Shown: one piece after another, positions 13,164 through 23,242 of the stretch
Layout of the letters: every line of letters starts with the position of its first letter
Position numbering within the stretch: position 1 is the first letter of the stretch
NCBI GenBank assembly: GCA_011634665.1
Contig: WAEK01000015.1
Coordinates: forward strand, 728,501 to 792,500
Source of the DNA: Mortierella sp. BCC40632
Lineage: Eukaryota > Mortierellomycota > Mortierellomycetes > Mortierellales > Mortierellaceae
DNA: 64,000 bases
Reading direction: 5' to 3'
Translations under genes and position numbers: made by a program
Notes under the pieces: generated by a model
The model's input: the letters and a program-made list of their open reading frames with translations, nothing else
What the model was told of the DNA's origin: nothing
Database searches by the model: none

Positions 13164-14308
13164 AACCATTGTTTTGTACAACCAGTGCATGATGCTATGC
13201 TATCCTCCTTTCTCTTCCTCTGTCCGCCTCCTTTACTTAATTACCTTTCCCAAGCCTCAAAAAGATGGGGGGAGAAAGGAATGAAAGAAATGGCGTTGTG
13301 CCTGAAAAAAAAAAAAAAAAAAAAAAAGTTATATTTTTGTTTGCACTTTATGAATTGTTTTGGGCACCCTCTTAGGCAATGTCTCCTTTTCTTGGATGTG
13401 TTGTGGTGCTTTCTGAGAAGTCAAAAGGGAAATTCAAGAGGGTTGAAGAAAGGGCACTTCTTGTGCGCGTGTTGCAATAGAGCGGAGTGAGAAAAGGCTA
13501 AAAGCACGGACCTGCAGAAAAGTGAAAGAGAAAGAGAGATAGTGAGAGAAAGACAAGGTCGGCGCACAGTAACGAAAGAGTCCTGTGTCCGATGTAAAGA
13601 TGTAGTCTCCTCACTCGCTCGCTTCATTTGCATGCCCAGTTGCGACACTGTGCAGGTACTCTTGGGATTTCTGAGGCGCCGGAAGGGGGGGAAGGAAGAA
13701 GAAGAGGAGGAGCAAAGAGACCAACAGGCTCGTCGAAGGGAGAGAGGACAAGTCGGCTGCAGCTTGCAGCTCGTCGTTCTTTTTTATAGTTTGGTATGCA
13801 TGCGTTGACAAGGGGCGATGTGTATTGGTCTGGCTGGTCCATTGACAGACGACCCGCGGGACAGACGGGGACAGGCTAGGGCTGGTGGTCCTGTGTGATG
13901 ATGGGTATGCGAAGACACAGAGGAATGCCGCCCCGGCATTGGCCACTCGCGCCAGACAGACGCTGTGTCCTGATCAGGTATGTTTCACAGGGACGGATCT
14001 ACCGCTCTCCTCTCTTTGTAATAGCGCTGGATGTGGCAACGCCCGGCCTGGCCGAGTCGCCAATGTGTGGAGGCAGCGATAGTCAAAAGTACGGGGACTG
14101 AGAGTACAAAGGGCTCTGCAAAGCAACGTGGACTGGACTAGGGCAGGGCCACAGGTCATTCATCGGCCGGTGCGCTCTCGGAAGATGCGAGGGCGCGAAG
14201 GGGGGGGGGGACGGGAAATGGATAGGATAGGAGAGAGACGGAATAGGGGAAAGAAAGAGAGAGAATGAGAAGAGAACAAGAGACAGACAGACAGACAGAC
14301 AGACAGAG

Positions 14309-14344
<36 letters not shown>

Positions 14345-14423
14345 CAAAGCCAGGCAAAACGATATTGTCATCCGTCTGCGTACATGGCTCTTGTACGGCG
14401 CTGGGCGGGCATGGTCTTTTGAA
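12280..14423. other. Intergenic region between the HAD and BTG genes
   Basis: A poly-A run and (GT)n follow the HAD stop. The rest is purine- or pyrimidine-rich with GA and CT arrays. No ORF shows a domain; 13885-14101 has higher complexity but no recognisable protein. Confidence 0.55.
14279..14343. repeat. (GACA)n and (GA)n microsatellite
   Basis: About six GACA units run into roughly 17 GA units, about 100 bp upstream of the BTG-gene TATA motif. Confidence 0.9.
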
Positions 14424-14453
14424 CCAATCGCAACACGGAGTGTGCTCTATAAG
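14424..14453 (+). promoter_or_regulatory. CCAAT box and TATA box of the BTG-family gene
   Basis: CCAAT (14424-14428) lies 20 bp before TATAAG (14448-14453). They are followed by 320 bp of pyrimidine-rich leader to the ATG at 14776. The spacing is that of a compact core promoter. Confidence 0.55.
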
Positions 14454-14775
14454 AGACGGAGCCGTCTTGCCCCCGCCCAACGTCTCTCGCTCTCTCTTTC
14501 TTTCCCTCCTCTTTCCTCTTTCCTCTGCCCATTTCCCATTACTCTTTTTCTGAATATTTATTTCATCGACCCCGCCCCATTGCCCCATCCATTCATCCTC
14601 CTGACTCGTGTTCTTACTGCTCCCTTGTCTTGCTTTGTCATTGTCCTGCTTTGCTTTGCCCCACATTCACACCCACACACAAACGCACTCTTTCCTCAAT
14701 CGCACTCTCGGTTCCCCTTCTCCCCTACTGTTTCCTATCTCTCTCCAAGCTGTATACCCTTTCCCCTGCCCCACA

Positions 14776-16264
14776 ATGCTCCTCGAGATCACCTGTGCGT
14801 CCGATTTTCTGTGCCGCTATGTCGCGCCCGCTGCGTCCTGTACCCCTCAGATCCTAGAGACCTTCAAGAAGCAGATTGTGGCCCTCATGCAAGAAAAGTA
14901 CACCAACCACTGGGACCCGCAGCGCCCGTACTACGGCAACGGATACCGGGCGATCACCTCTTTTGGTGGCATGGTCGACCCGCTCCTCTGTGAGGTACTT
15001 TTTTCTATTCTCTCCTCTATCTTCTTTCTCTTTGCTGGGGTGTGTGATGCCCGCCCTTTTTCTCCCTATTCTCCTTCTTCCCTTGATCCTCTCTTCCCCC
15101 CTTCCCTACCCTATTCTACGAGCTCCACTGTTGCACCAGAGCCATGTTTGCTGTTGCACAGGTGCTTTGTGTTGTATAGGCGAGAAGGAAGGGGGAGCAG
15201 TTGGGGCCACCTGGGCATGGGCTGAATACACAAATACAGAGTCATCGCTGCGGCACGGTGCACAGGTGCATTGAGAGCCGGTGTTGTTGTGCCTGGGCCT
15301 CTCTTTCTTTTCCTTGACTCCATGTCAAACTCTCTCGGCTGACATGGAATTGATGCATGAGGCTGGAATGGCCCGTTGCGGAGATGCGATGGAAGAGAAA
15401 AAATAGATGGGGTCCCATCCATCCGTGTCTTCGACACAAACACTACACGCACATATGCTCTCTCTCTTTTGGACTCTCGTGCTCTCCTTCTCTGTCCCGT
15501 GAGGCCAGATGGGCACATTGGACACTCGGGACCATTGGGAATACTGGTCCTCTTTCTCTGAGCCTCTCTCTTTCTCTCTCCTGGCTTGTCTGTGTTGGGA
15601 CGTAATGCCTTCAATGTGTCTGGCACTCTCTCCTGCGGCGTGTCTCCTGACTCTTCTGGCTTTGACGTCTATCTCTCTCTTATGGCCTGCAATGCAAACC
15701 TTGTTCATGCATGATCGTGTATGTTCTGACCATGGCACCCTGTTTCTCCTCTCCTTGTTTTTTTTTTTTCTTATTTCCCTCTACGATTCCTTCTTCTACT
15801 CCCTTCTCTATCACGTCTTTGGCCGTTCTCTTTGTATGTCTCTCCCCCTGCCCATCCCATCCTCTTCACGCGATCCCTGGACAGGCGGCCCAAAAGAGCT
15901 CTTTGCCAATCGCAGCCTTGGAGGGTCACATCCCCAAGGATCTTGTCCCCTCTGGGTCGAGCCTTTCACCGTCTCTTTTCCGCGTCGGCGACCACGGTGC
16001 GATCAACACCATCTACGACGGATCGCGTGGTAAGATCTCGATGGCTCCGGCACCCCTGCCACCTCGACGATGCCCTTCCAGTTCCGTCCCTCGCACGCGG
16101 CTCGCATCTCGCAGCCACCTTCTCCCCCGCATCTCGGTCGTCCTGCTCGGATCTCGCACGCGGTGCCAATCACCAGTCCTCTGACCAAGAGCCAGGTGAT
16201 CATCGCCCCGAGCACCCCTGCGCCACCACCAGCTTCATCCAAGATCGCGATTATGGCCCACTAA
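14776..16264 (+). CDS. BTG/Tob-family antiproliferative protein, frame-disrupted
   Basis: BTG/Tob proteins link the CCR4-NOT deadenylase to mRNA targets and restrain proliferation. Exon 1 (14776-14994) encodes 73 aa with the BTG N-terminal helices and box A (YTNHWDPQRPYYGNGYRAI). A phase-0 890-bp intron leads to exon 2 at 15885 (AAQKSSLPIAALEG). Box B is present but split. HIPKDLV is in the exon-1 frame, LWVEPFTVSF lies in the next frame (about 15951-15980), and RVGDHGAINTIYDG returns to the first. A further change at about 16030-16065 is needed to reach the Pro/Ser-rich tail ending at TAA 16262-16264. Read straight through, the frame stays open and ends at 16184 with a scrambled box B. Either the assembly has small indels here or the gene is decaying. 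Family call is firm; the 3' structure is not. Confidence 0.75.
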
Positions 16265-18546
16265 GAAAGTCATCACCGAGATCGACTCTTCTGTCATTTA
16301 CACACACACACACACACACACCTCTTTTTTTTTCTTTTTCTTATCGACTACGACTCGCTCTCTTCGCCCAGACAGAGAGGCTACCATGGCCAGCGCGCGG
16401 GGAACGCTGGAGATGGAACCAATTCCTCTTCTCCCTTCTTTACAGCACAGCACTCCGTATCCTTTCACCAAATGTCGACCTGCTCGACTACTCTACACAT
16501 ATTCTCCCTAAATTTCAAGCCTTTTAACTCGATATCGGGACTAGCACAAGAGAAAAGGCAGTGGATCCAACATAGCCATGCTGCTTGTTTTCTTGTGTGT
16601 TGCGATTTCTTATTTTTTTTTCTTTGTGTTTTCTCGGCATTTAAACATGTGGTATCGTAATCGGTTTTCTTTGTTGTATTGGCTTTTGCTCATTGTTCCT
16701 CTGCATCTCTCTCACTCAAAAAAAAAAAAGATCGCTCTCTCTTCTGGCATTTCGTGGTCGATTTTTTTTTTTTTCGTTCTTTCATCTGCATTGAATCGTT
16801 TCTTGTGTGTTGTTGTATCCTTCCAATCCATTGTACATTTGTTTTTTCTACTTTTTTTTTTGTCCAACATTGTGTATCACTACCCTTTGATTACCCTTAT
16901 TTTTTTTTACTCATCTTGCACGAGTTCAAGTGTAAACAAATAAAAAAAACCCCCCCCCATTTTTCATCATACGACGTGTGGAACATAAGGAAACATTACC
17001 AAGAGTGTCTTGTGGTCAAGCTGTGTATCAGGAGCAATCCAGGGATGAGCTATAGAGCCGCTCTTGTAGAGCGCACTTGAGATGGGCTAATCCGCCGTCG
17101 ACCTCACACACACTCTCTCTGATAATATTTGCTCTGCGCCCAGCTGTTTACAACTGTTTGAGAGAGATAAAGACCCCAAGTACTAACTCCGCACAGGATA
17201 ATATGTAAGCCAGGAAGGAATGCCCAAAAGACGAAATAAAAACCAATCAGCAGGCCTATTTTGACAAGGTATACAAGGCATTCACTAGACTAGGGACTAA
17301 TTGGGCGTTACTCGTTTAGATTGCCTGATAGTATTCGGCATGAACTCTCTGTCGTCTACATCGCCTGTGCACACTCTGCCATGATGTTCCTGGGTTGCTG
17401 CTCCGCGACATCCATATCCAAGAGTTACTAGACCATGTAGTATATCTTGCATCCAGAAAAAATATGACCCCTGTCAGTCAACTTTCGAAAAAACAGGATG
17501 AAAGACAGGCTGTCGTCAACTGAGGCCTGTTCGCACCTATGCCATTTCCCACGACACAGCTGGGGTGAGGATACGGTATCTATTATTTCTTTCATGAGTT
17601 CGAGCCAGCCTGGTGTTCATTGACCTCCCTAATCCATTCACGTCTGACTCAATAGCAAGGAATCTCGCAACTGGATCTATTCTCGATTTTCGGGTGCTAT
17701 CCCAAACCCTCGATGCCACGTTCTTGGTAAACCATGAATTGATCTACCACTCACAGGAAGATGACCTTCATCCCTCACAAACGCGTCATGAAAGTTGGCA
17801 ATTGGTCCTGGTACAAAGAACTTGTCCGTAATTGTTTTGATGTCAATATGGAGATCCTCTTGAGTAAGGATGCAATGTTTGGGCCACAAAAAAAAGAAAA
17901 AGAAAAAGAAAAGTGTAGAGACAGAGAGACACGACTCAATGCGTACCAGACAGTAGTGTGCTTGGGCGAGAGCCGTCTGAATGGAAACCAGAAATAGGCG
18001 TCAATGAGCGAGGTTAGCGGGTGTAAAAGCTCATGTTGGTAGAATCAATTGGCAAGACGTGTCCCATTACCTTGAGGAGGACGCTAGACAAAGAGTGAAC
18101 TGTCTTCTTGGATGGTGCTCTGGAAAGGCGTCAGCAATGTTGTCTGTCTCACCGAGTTCCTCCTTTGACATGGTACCAGTCAGGGCAGTGTAACTTTTAG
18201 ACACCTTCCATCCAGCACATCACTCCGAAACTCCATGCCTTCGGCAAAGATGGCATCGATCCCTTTGACTGGCCAACGCAACAGTATGACCTACCTGAGC
18301 AGTTCATTGACAGTGGTTTGTTTGGAGTCGAAGTTGTGAATGCGATTCATCGTCTTTAGACGACACAGCCCTTCATTTCCTGCAGAGAACCGTCAGCAAA
18401 AGCGGCATCATCTTCTCCGTCTGGCGAGCTAAAAGGTATGTCTACCGCTCCTTTTTACGTGACCCCCTTCAAAACAGACACTAGCAAACGAGTTCCTTCT
18501 GATCACTCTCAGAGATACAACAGTCAAGACTCCCCCTTATCTCGGA
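16265..18546. other. Intergenic DNA leading into the repeat block
   Basis: To about 16960 it is T-rich with poly-T and poly-A runs, presumably 3' flank of the BTG gene. From about 17000 the base composition becomes even and the low-complexity tracts nearly stop, as in the transposon-derived DNA that follows. Short frames such as 17613-17831 and 18230-18358 read like protein but have no recognisable family. They may be relics of mobile elements. Confidence 0.45.
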
Positions 18547-18953
18547 TGTTGGTCAATATGTCAACAAAGCGCTAACTATGTTGAAATCGACAAATCGCAA
18601 AAATTTAGTATTGTCGCGATCTAATGACCCTTTCTCTATAGAGAGCGCCGGAAAGTATCCTCTTCGCGGCACAAAGTATCACATAAGCATGATTTTCTGT
18701 AGCAGGAAGCCCAGGACGCGTCCTCTTTTTTCGCGAGTCTGCAATAAACTATTTTCTTATCCACTCTGTCCTTTATTCCTAAGAGTGCTGTCTTGTCGTT
18801 GACGGGAATCAGGCAACAATTTCACCTTCGCTACTATGGTATCCATATCTACTATCGAGTCTACACTAGCCTTGATAGTGGATGAGCGTTGATGCCAGCA
18901 CTTCCATTTACTATTGACTGAGGGCTCACTGTATAAGCAAGGAAGGAAAAATC
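18547..18953 (+). mobile_element. LTR-like retroelement fragment (copy A)
   Basis: The stretch starts TGTTGG, contains AATAAA at about 18743, and has a TG..CA span ending at about 18811 (GGGAATCA), giving a candidate LTR of about 265 bp. Beyond it is a short leader and an ATG at 18836. From 18721 on it is almost identical to 23005-23237 at a constant offset of 4284 (I saw one mismatch, A/G in TTCTTATCC). No target-site duplication is visible. The LTR reading is an inference; the repeat itself is certain. Confidence 0.45.
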
Positions 18954-19060
18954 GACGATCAGAACTGAAGGGGCTCATGTAGCGGACCATTAGCACTTTG
19001 GTCCTCTCAGCGTGATAGATCCGAAATAGTCAGTGAATCTATCCCCTCTATCAATCTCTG

Positions 19061-19328
19061 CAAGTAATCAGTGTGAGACCTGTGCCTGGGATTCATCGCC
19101 CCATGTTGGGGACTACCATCATTGAAGCCCCACTCGGCGTTCGAGTATCCACACGAGCTTCGGAACTCACCTCCTCTGTATCCTCCAATCTTTGCAAGTG
19201 ATCAGTCCGAAGCTTGATCTTGGAATTCCTCGCCCCATGCTGCGGACTACTATCACCAAAGTTCCCCCTCATCGTTCGAGTATCCACACGAGCCTCAAAA
19301 GTCACTCCCTTCGTACCCTCCAAACTCC
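19061..19328. repeat. 134-bp tandem duplication at the 3' end of tyrosinase 1
   Basis: 19061-19194 and 19195-19328 are diverged copies, sharing for example CGAGTATCCACACGAGC. In protein terms EARVDTRT occurs twice. The stop codon (19093) lies inside the distal copy. Tyrosinase 2 has only one copy. Confidence 0.8.
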
Positions 19329-20742
19329 ATCCCTCCATCGGAAAGTGTGCCCGGACCTCCAAGTGATTTTGACAGTTCTGACAACCAGACACGTGCCAGC
19401 GACTCAGGACAGCCTCCGTGCCCACTAAAACCCTCTCGCCAGTCGTTAATTTGGCCCAAGCCGAGACGACGAAGGAGCCGCCAATTTTGCCGCGATTGAT
19501 ATTGCTCACAGTCAGGATCGGTGCAGGGACGATTTGAGGATCTTCAACTGGCTCATTGTACGCGTATCGGTAGCCCAGTTTTTCGATGTTGACGACATCT
19601 TTGGACGTGATGACTCTCTCCGGGTTAGTGGGGTCATCGAACAGATCCTCGTGCTTGAACGGGTCAAGAGGGCTATCCATGGTGAGCCATGTGCCGCCCG
19701 CCACCCCGGGAGTGGGACCCTGGCTGTCGACAGAGTTGGTACCGGGGTACCCTGGAATGATATCGAGCTTATCAGTATGTTTATGTTTTTTCTGCCATCT
19801 CCAAAACATGAGGTCGATGAAACAGTGGTGGAAAAAGAAAATCGGATCAAAGGAGGCCGTGTCGTTCTCGCCCATGTCACCGTTAGCGAAGGCGGTCTGG
19901 TCGGCGTTGAACTGCTTGGGGACGTCGAAGCCACCAACAGCGAGGTGGATCGCATTGTGTGGAGACTCGAGGGAGACGATGGAGTGAGGGTTGTCTTTGG
20001 TGATATGATCGTCGTTCCAGCGCTGGGCTGAGGTGATGTTAGAGAAAACGGTATAGTTGGGCGCATGGAGACATCTCCGGAATTGGCGGCTGACACCAGC
20101 GGGGATCACCACTCCGTCGCTGTTTCGGTAGTGGGATTTAGTGAGCCAATTGACGACGTTGTCATTTAGCATCTTCGTTGTCTCTCTCTCCCCCAAGGCA
20201 CGCATTTCCTCGTTGTGGACGCGGGTTATACAGTTTTCGATGAGCCCTGAAAAGGGGTAGCGGACTGTTTCATAGCCAGAGGGCTTGGTGTAGTCACCGT
20301 CTTGGTCAAGTCTGTCGGTGATCGTGGTTTGGAACGTGTAGGAAAACAATGGGTTCCGAATAGTTTTTCCATCTTTAAAGGTGTAGTACTTTTTGAGGAA
20401 AACTTCCGGAATGCCATCCTCCAGGCTGTGAACCTCGGTCTCGTCCCAGTAAGGCATGGTTACTGTAAAATCAATGCTCTGGAGTGCTCTTTCGAGTCTG
20501 CGGACATAGGCGCGGTGCCATGTCGGGAAAAGGACATTGCCGTGGTTGCAATATCCTCCCCACCAGGAGGCATTTGCGTAGCCGGCTCCTCGGAATGGCT
20601 CGCCATGGTAGCCGGCGATGAGGAAGAAAGAGTTGGGGTCATCGGTAGGAAGCTGCTGGATGATGTCAAAGGCCCTGACAAGGCTGTCCAGCTCCGTACG
20701 AGAGAGCTCACGGATGTTCTTTCTGACTGGGAGATCACTCAT
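19093..20742 (-). CDS. Tyrosinase (polyphenol oxidase) 1
   Basis: Type-3 copper monooxygenase that oxidises mono- and o-diphenols to quinones, as in melanin formation. Single 549-aa ORF without introns. CuA ligands are H46 (AGYHG), H67 (CNHG) and H76 (FPTWHR); C65 in the C-x-H arrangement fits the fungal thioether cysteine. CuB ligands are H262 and H266 (SPHNAIH) and H306 in FFFHHCFID. The Y-x-Y core end is LGYRYAY. A C-terminal region of about 150 aa follows, like the shielding domain that fungal tyrosinases cleave for activation. No signal peptide, so probably intracellular. The last residues come from a 134-bp duplication of the 3' end, making this protein longer than its neighbour. The Met at 20742 lies 97 bp from a TATA box. 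Paralogue of 23243-24814. Confidence 0.95.
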   Translation of the reverse strand: MSDLPVRKNIRELSRTELDSLVRAFDIIQQLPTDDPNSFFLIAGYHGEPFRGAGYANASWWGGYCNHGNVLFPTWHRAYVRRLERALQSIDFTVTMPYWDETEVHSLEDGIPEVFLKKYYTFKDGKTIRNPLFSYTFQTTITDRLDQDGDYTKPSGYETVRYPFSGLIENCITRVHNEEMRALGERETTKMLNDNVVNWLTKSHYRNSDGVVIPAGVSRQFRRCLHAPNYTVFSNITSAQRWNDDHITKDNPHSIVSLESPHNAIHLAVGGFDVPKQFNADQTAFANGDMGENDTASFDPIFFFHHCFIDLMFWRWQKKHKHTDKLDIIPGYPGTNSVDSQGPTPGVAGGTWLTMDSPLDPFKHEDLFDDPTNPERVITSKDVVNIEKLGYRYAYNEPVEDPQIVPAPILTVSNINRGKIGGSFVVSAWAKLTTGERVLVGTEAVLSRWHVSGCQNCQNHLEVRAHFPMEGWSLEGTKGVTFEARVDTRTMRGNFGDSSPQHGARNSKIKLRTDHLQRLEDTEEVSSEARVDTRTPSGASMMVVPNMGR

Positions 20743-20838
20743 GTCAAGTATCGATGGCGGGTTTTGATTTGTGTGATTGGTTTGGAAGAAGTGTGGACTA
20801 AGAGCGATCAGAGAATCTTGGAGGCTCTTGGATCGTCA

Positions 20839-20846
20839 TATTTATA
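20839..20846 (-). promoter_or_regulatory. TATA box of tyrosinase 1
   Basis: TATAAATA on the minus strand, 97 bp before the ATG. The same motif sits at the same distance before tyrosinase 2, with about 90% similar flanks. Confidence 0.7.
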
Positions 20847-21860
20847 GTGTTGGCCGCGCTGTCGTTCTAACCACGACAAGTCCTGTATTCATCCGCTGTA
20901 CGCCATGTCAACAATTCACAATAACCTCCTGTAGACGTCTATACCAACTCAAAATAGCCATGTAAAAGATGGATGATTCCTTCAAAAGGCGAAATTAAAG
21001 AGTTGTTGAACTAAGCTATTGAAGGGGGTTTTTTTCCTTTTCAATCAGGGTTTCGCTTTGGAAGCCGAGCTTTCGGCAGTATCACCTATACTCCTTATCT
21101 TTACCAGCCCTTTCGATCATCTGCTCAAGCTATCTGTTACCTGGTACATCATTTGCACATCATGAAAAATAAAAAATGCGCAAGATGGACCATGCAAGGC
21201 AGGGCGCAAGGCTATTCGCAAGAGGAAAACAGCAATGCTAAAAAGAAAAAAAAAAAAGGTCCGTGGTAAGAATGATACAACAAAGAACCTCTGGAGGAAG
21301 ACTCAGTAGAAGAAAAAGATTCAGGAGTATCTGGAAGTGTAGGACCAAGGCGTCCCGGCAAGATCCAATGCTCAAGATCCTTGCCCTTTTTTTAATTTTG
21401 TCTTTTTCAGTCTCATCTCACGCACTTATTAAGTTTCTTTGGCCTTGTATGAATGCAGATTCTTGGGTAATCTGTCAGTTGAAACAAGTTTCAGATAGAA
21501 GAAGAGTGGGAGAAAGGCGTGGAAAAAGGGATAGCACGTGGAGAAGAATGAAAGGTACGCCAAAGCTAGATAATCCAAAGACAAAAGGGGAAAACTGTCA
21601 TAGCGTAGGTGCAAGGAAAGATGCACGAAAGTTTGCAAAGGGTGCAATGCACGGCGTTGGTCATGAGATGGTATCGATCTTTTCCGCCAGAGATTCAGCG
21701 TCCGTGCATTTTACAGAGAGATGATATGTCAAGTGGAGGGTAGAGAGTGAAGAACAGGTTCAGGCGTTCCACACATACGAAATAACACCCAAACAGTCGA
21801 GATCGCATACGGGAGCGAATCGAAAAACGTAAACCTGAGGAAGACGAATGTAATCGAAGG

Positions 21861-22845
21861 TGAGCCTCGGAGGCTGAACTTTTAAACTTCTCCCCCCCGC
21901 ACTGTTCGATTCTATTCCGTCTTGCATGAATGGAAGTCCTTTGACACCAATTAGGCACCAAGAAATTTTCTTTTAAAGATGCATGAAGGCAGATCCTTTG
22001 GTATCCTCTAAGGAGAGTGACAAGTTTCTCGGAGAGTGTATGTGCACCGTGGTGAGTCTCTTCAACTGCCTTGATGGTTAGTTTGTCTATCAAACCGTTT
22101 CTGAGAAAAAACAAGTCTACTCACTCAGAAGGCAGTGATGGATAAATTTGATACTACACATAAGATTATAAACTCCTCACCTAGCTCTCCAGTGATGACT
22201 GTAGACCCAAGTGCCTCAGAGGCTTTAGACACCAAACACGAAGGCTGCAAGATGTTTACGTCTTTCTTTGAGCTCTGACTCAGATATGAGATGTGATGGT
22301 ATATCCTTGAGATGTTCTAGACTACAGAATGCCTAGTCATAGAATAAAGTAAATGGCAATGAGCCATGGGGACTTGGACTCTTCAAGTTCGATTGTAGTC
22401 GGAAGTGAATTATGTGGATGTCCCATTCTGGCACATTGCCTTCAATAGATTTCCTTAGGATCTCTTTGAAGCACTCGGCATTTCTTTCCACCGGGCTGTT
22501 TACTCATGGGTGATATGGTATGCTGAGGCGGCAATTTATTGTCAGCTTGTCAGTCAGGATTATCACGATCTGATCGACAAACTCCTTCCCGTTGTCGCTT
22601 TGGATGATCTTTGGAACAAACCAACTCGAATAGGAAGCTGGTGGTAATCATAGTTTTTTGTTGTTGTTGTTGTTGTTGTTGTTACTGTCGTTATTTGATT
22701 GTTTGATTGATTTTAGAACACGAATCGATTGCACACACCAAAAACTACAATACGTTTTCTTGGAGCTTTCAGGAACTATAGCCAGAGCAATAGCAATCTG
22801 TTCATCAGGTAGAGATTCATGAGTGGCTCGAAGTGTCAACTATAG
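21861..22845 (-). mobile_element. Decayed retrotransposon integrase fragment (unit A)
   Basis: Read on the minus strand, 22640-22390 gives integrase-core features in more than one frame: QSDNGKEFVDQI, then YHPxVNSPVERNAECFKEIL, with stops and frame changes between. The part 22354-21901 downstream of it is identical to that of unit B. A short GTT repeat (about 22656-22681) interrupts it. It cannot make a protein. Confidence 0.7.
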
Positions 22846-22861
22846 TGAATATAGTTTTTTA

Positions 22862-23237
22862 CGAGCTAATGACCCTTTCTCTATAGGAAGCACGGGCAAA
22901 TCCCTTGTTCGCTGTACTAAGTACACCCAATGATTTTACTATCCGAACGCTCACGTTTTTGAGAAACAGCATAATTTTCTGTAGCATAAAAAGAGTGGGA
23001 CGGGTCCTCTTTTTTCGCGAGTCTGCAATAAACTATTTTCTTGTCCACTCTGTCCTTTATTCCTAAGAGTGCTGTCTTGTCGTTGACGGGAATCAGGCAA
23101 CAATTTCACCTTCGCTACTATGGTATCCATATCTACTATCGAGTCTACACTAGCCTTGATAGTGGATGAGCGTTGATGCCAGCACTTCCATTTACTATTG
23201 ACTGAGGGCTCACTGTATAAGCAAGGAAGGAAAAATC
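22862..23237 (+). mobile_element. LTR-like fragment (copy B)
   Basis: Copy of the 18616-18953 segment. It is more diverged before 23005 and nearly identical after. Here it directly abuts the 3' end of tyrosinase 2 (stop at 23243), whereas in unit A about 140 bp intervene. Confidence 0.45.
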
Positions 23238-23242
23238 AGCGA

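Larger units (their letters stand above)
18616..22845. repeat. Tandem duplication, unit A (with tyrosinase 1)
   Basis: Homologous over its length, with small indels, to 22862-26905. It comprises the LTR-like piece, the tyrosinase gene, its promoter, about 900 bp of diverged upstream sequence and an integrase remnant. The junction with unit B is at about 22846-22862. The block 21901-22354 is identical by eye to 26002-26455. Confidence 0.85.

Noticed and set aside
14279..14343. Regular short repeats considered as a CRISPR-like array
   Set aside because: Simple GACA/GA microsatellite without spacers, in a fungal genome.
17000..17110. Possible tRNA-like sequence
   Set aside because: No A-box/B-box pair or cloverleaf could be built by hand; same for other GTTCGA-like hits in retroelement DNA (22389, 26487).
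20302..20847. 181-aa plus-strand ORF over tyrosinase 1, and 23705-24262 over tyrosinase 2
   Set aside because: Antisense shadows of strongly conserved copper-domain coding sequence.
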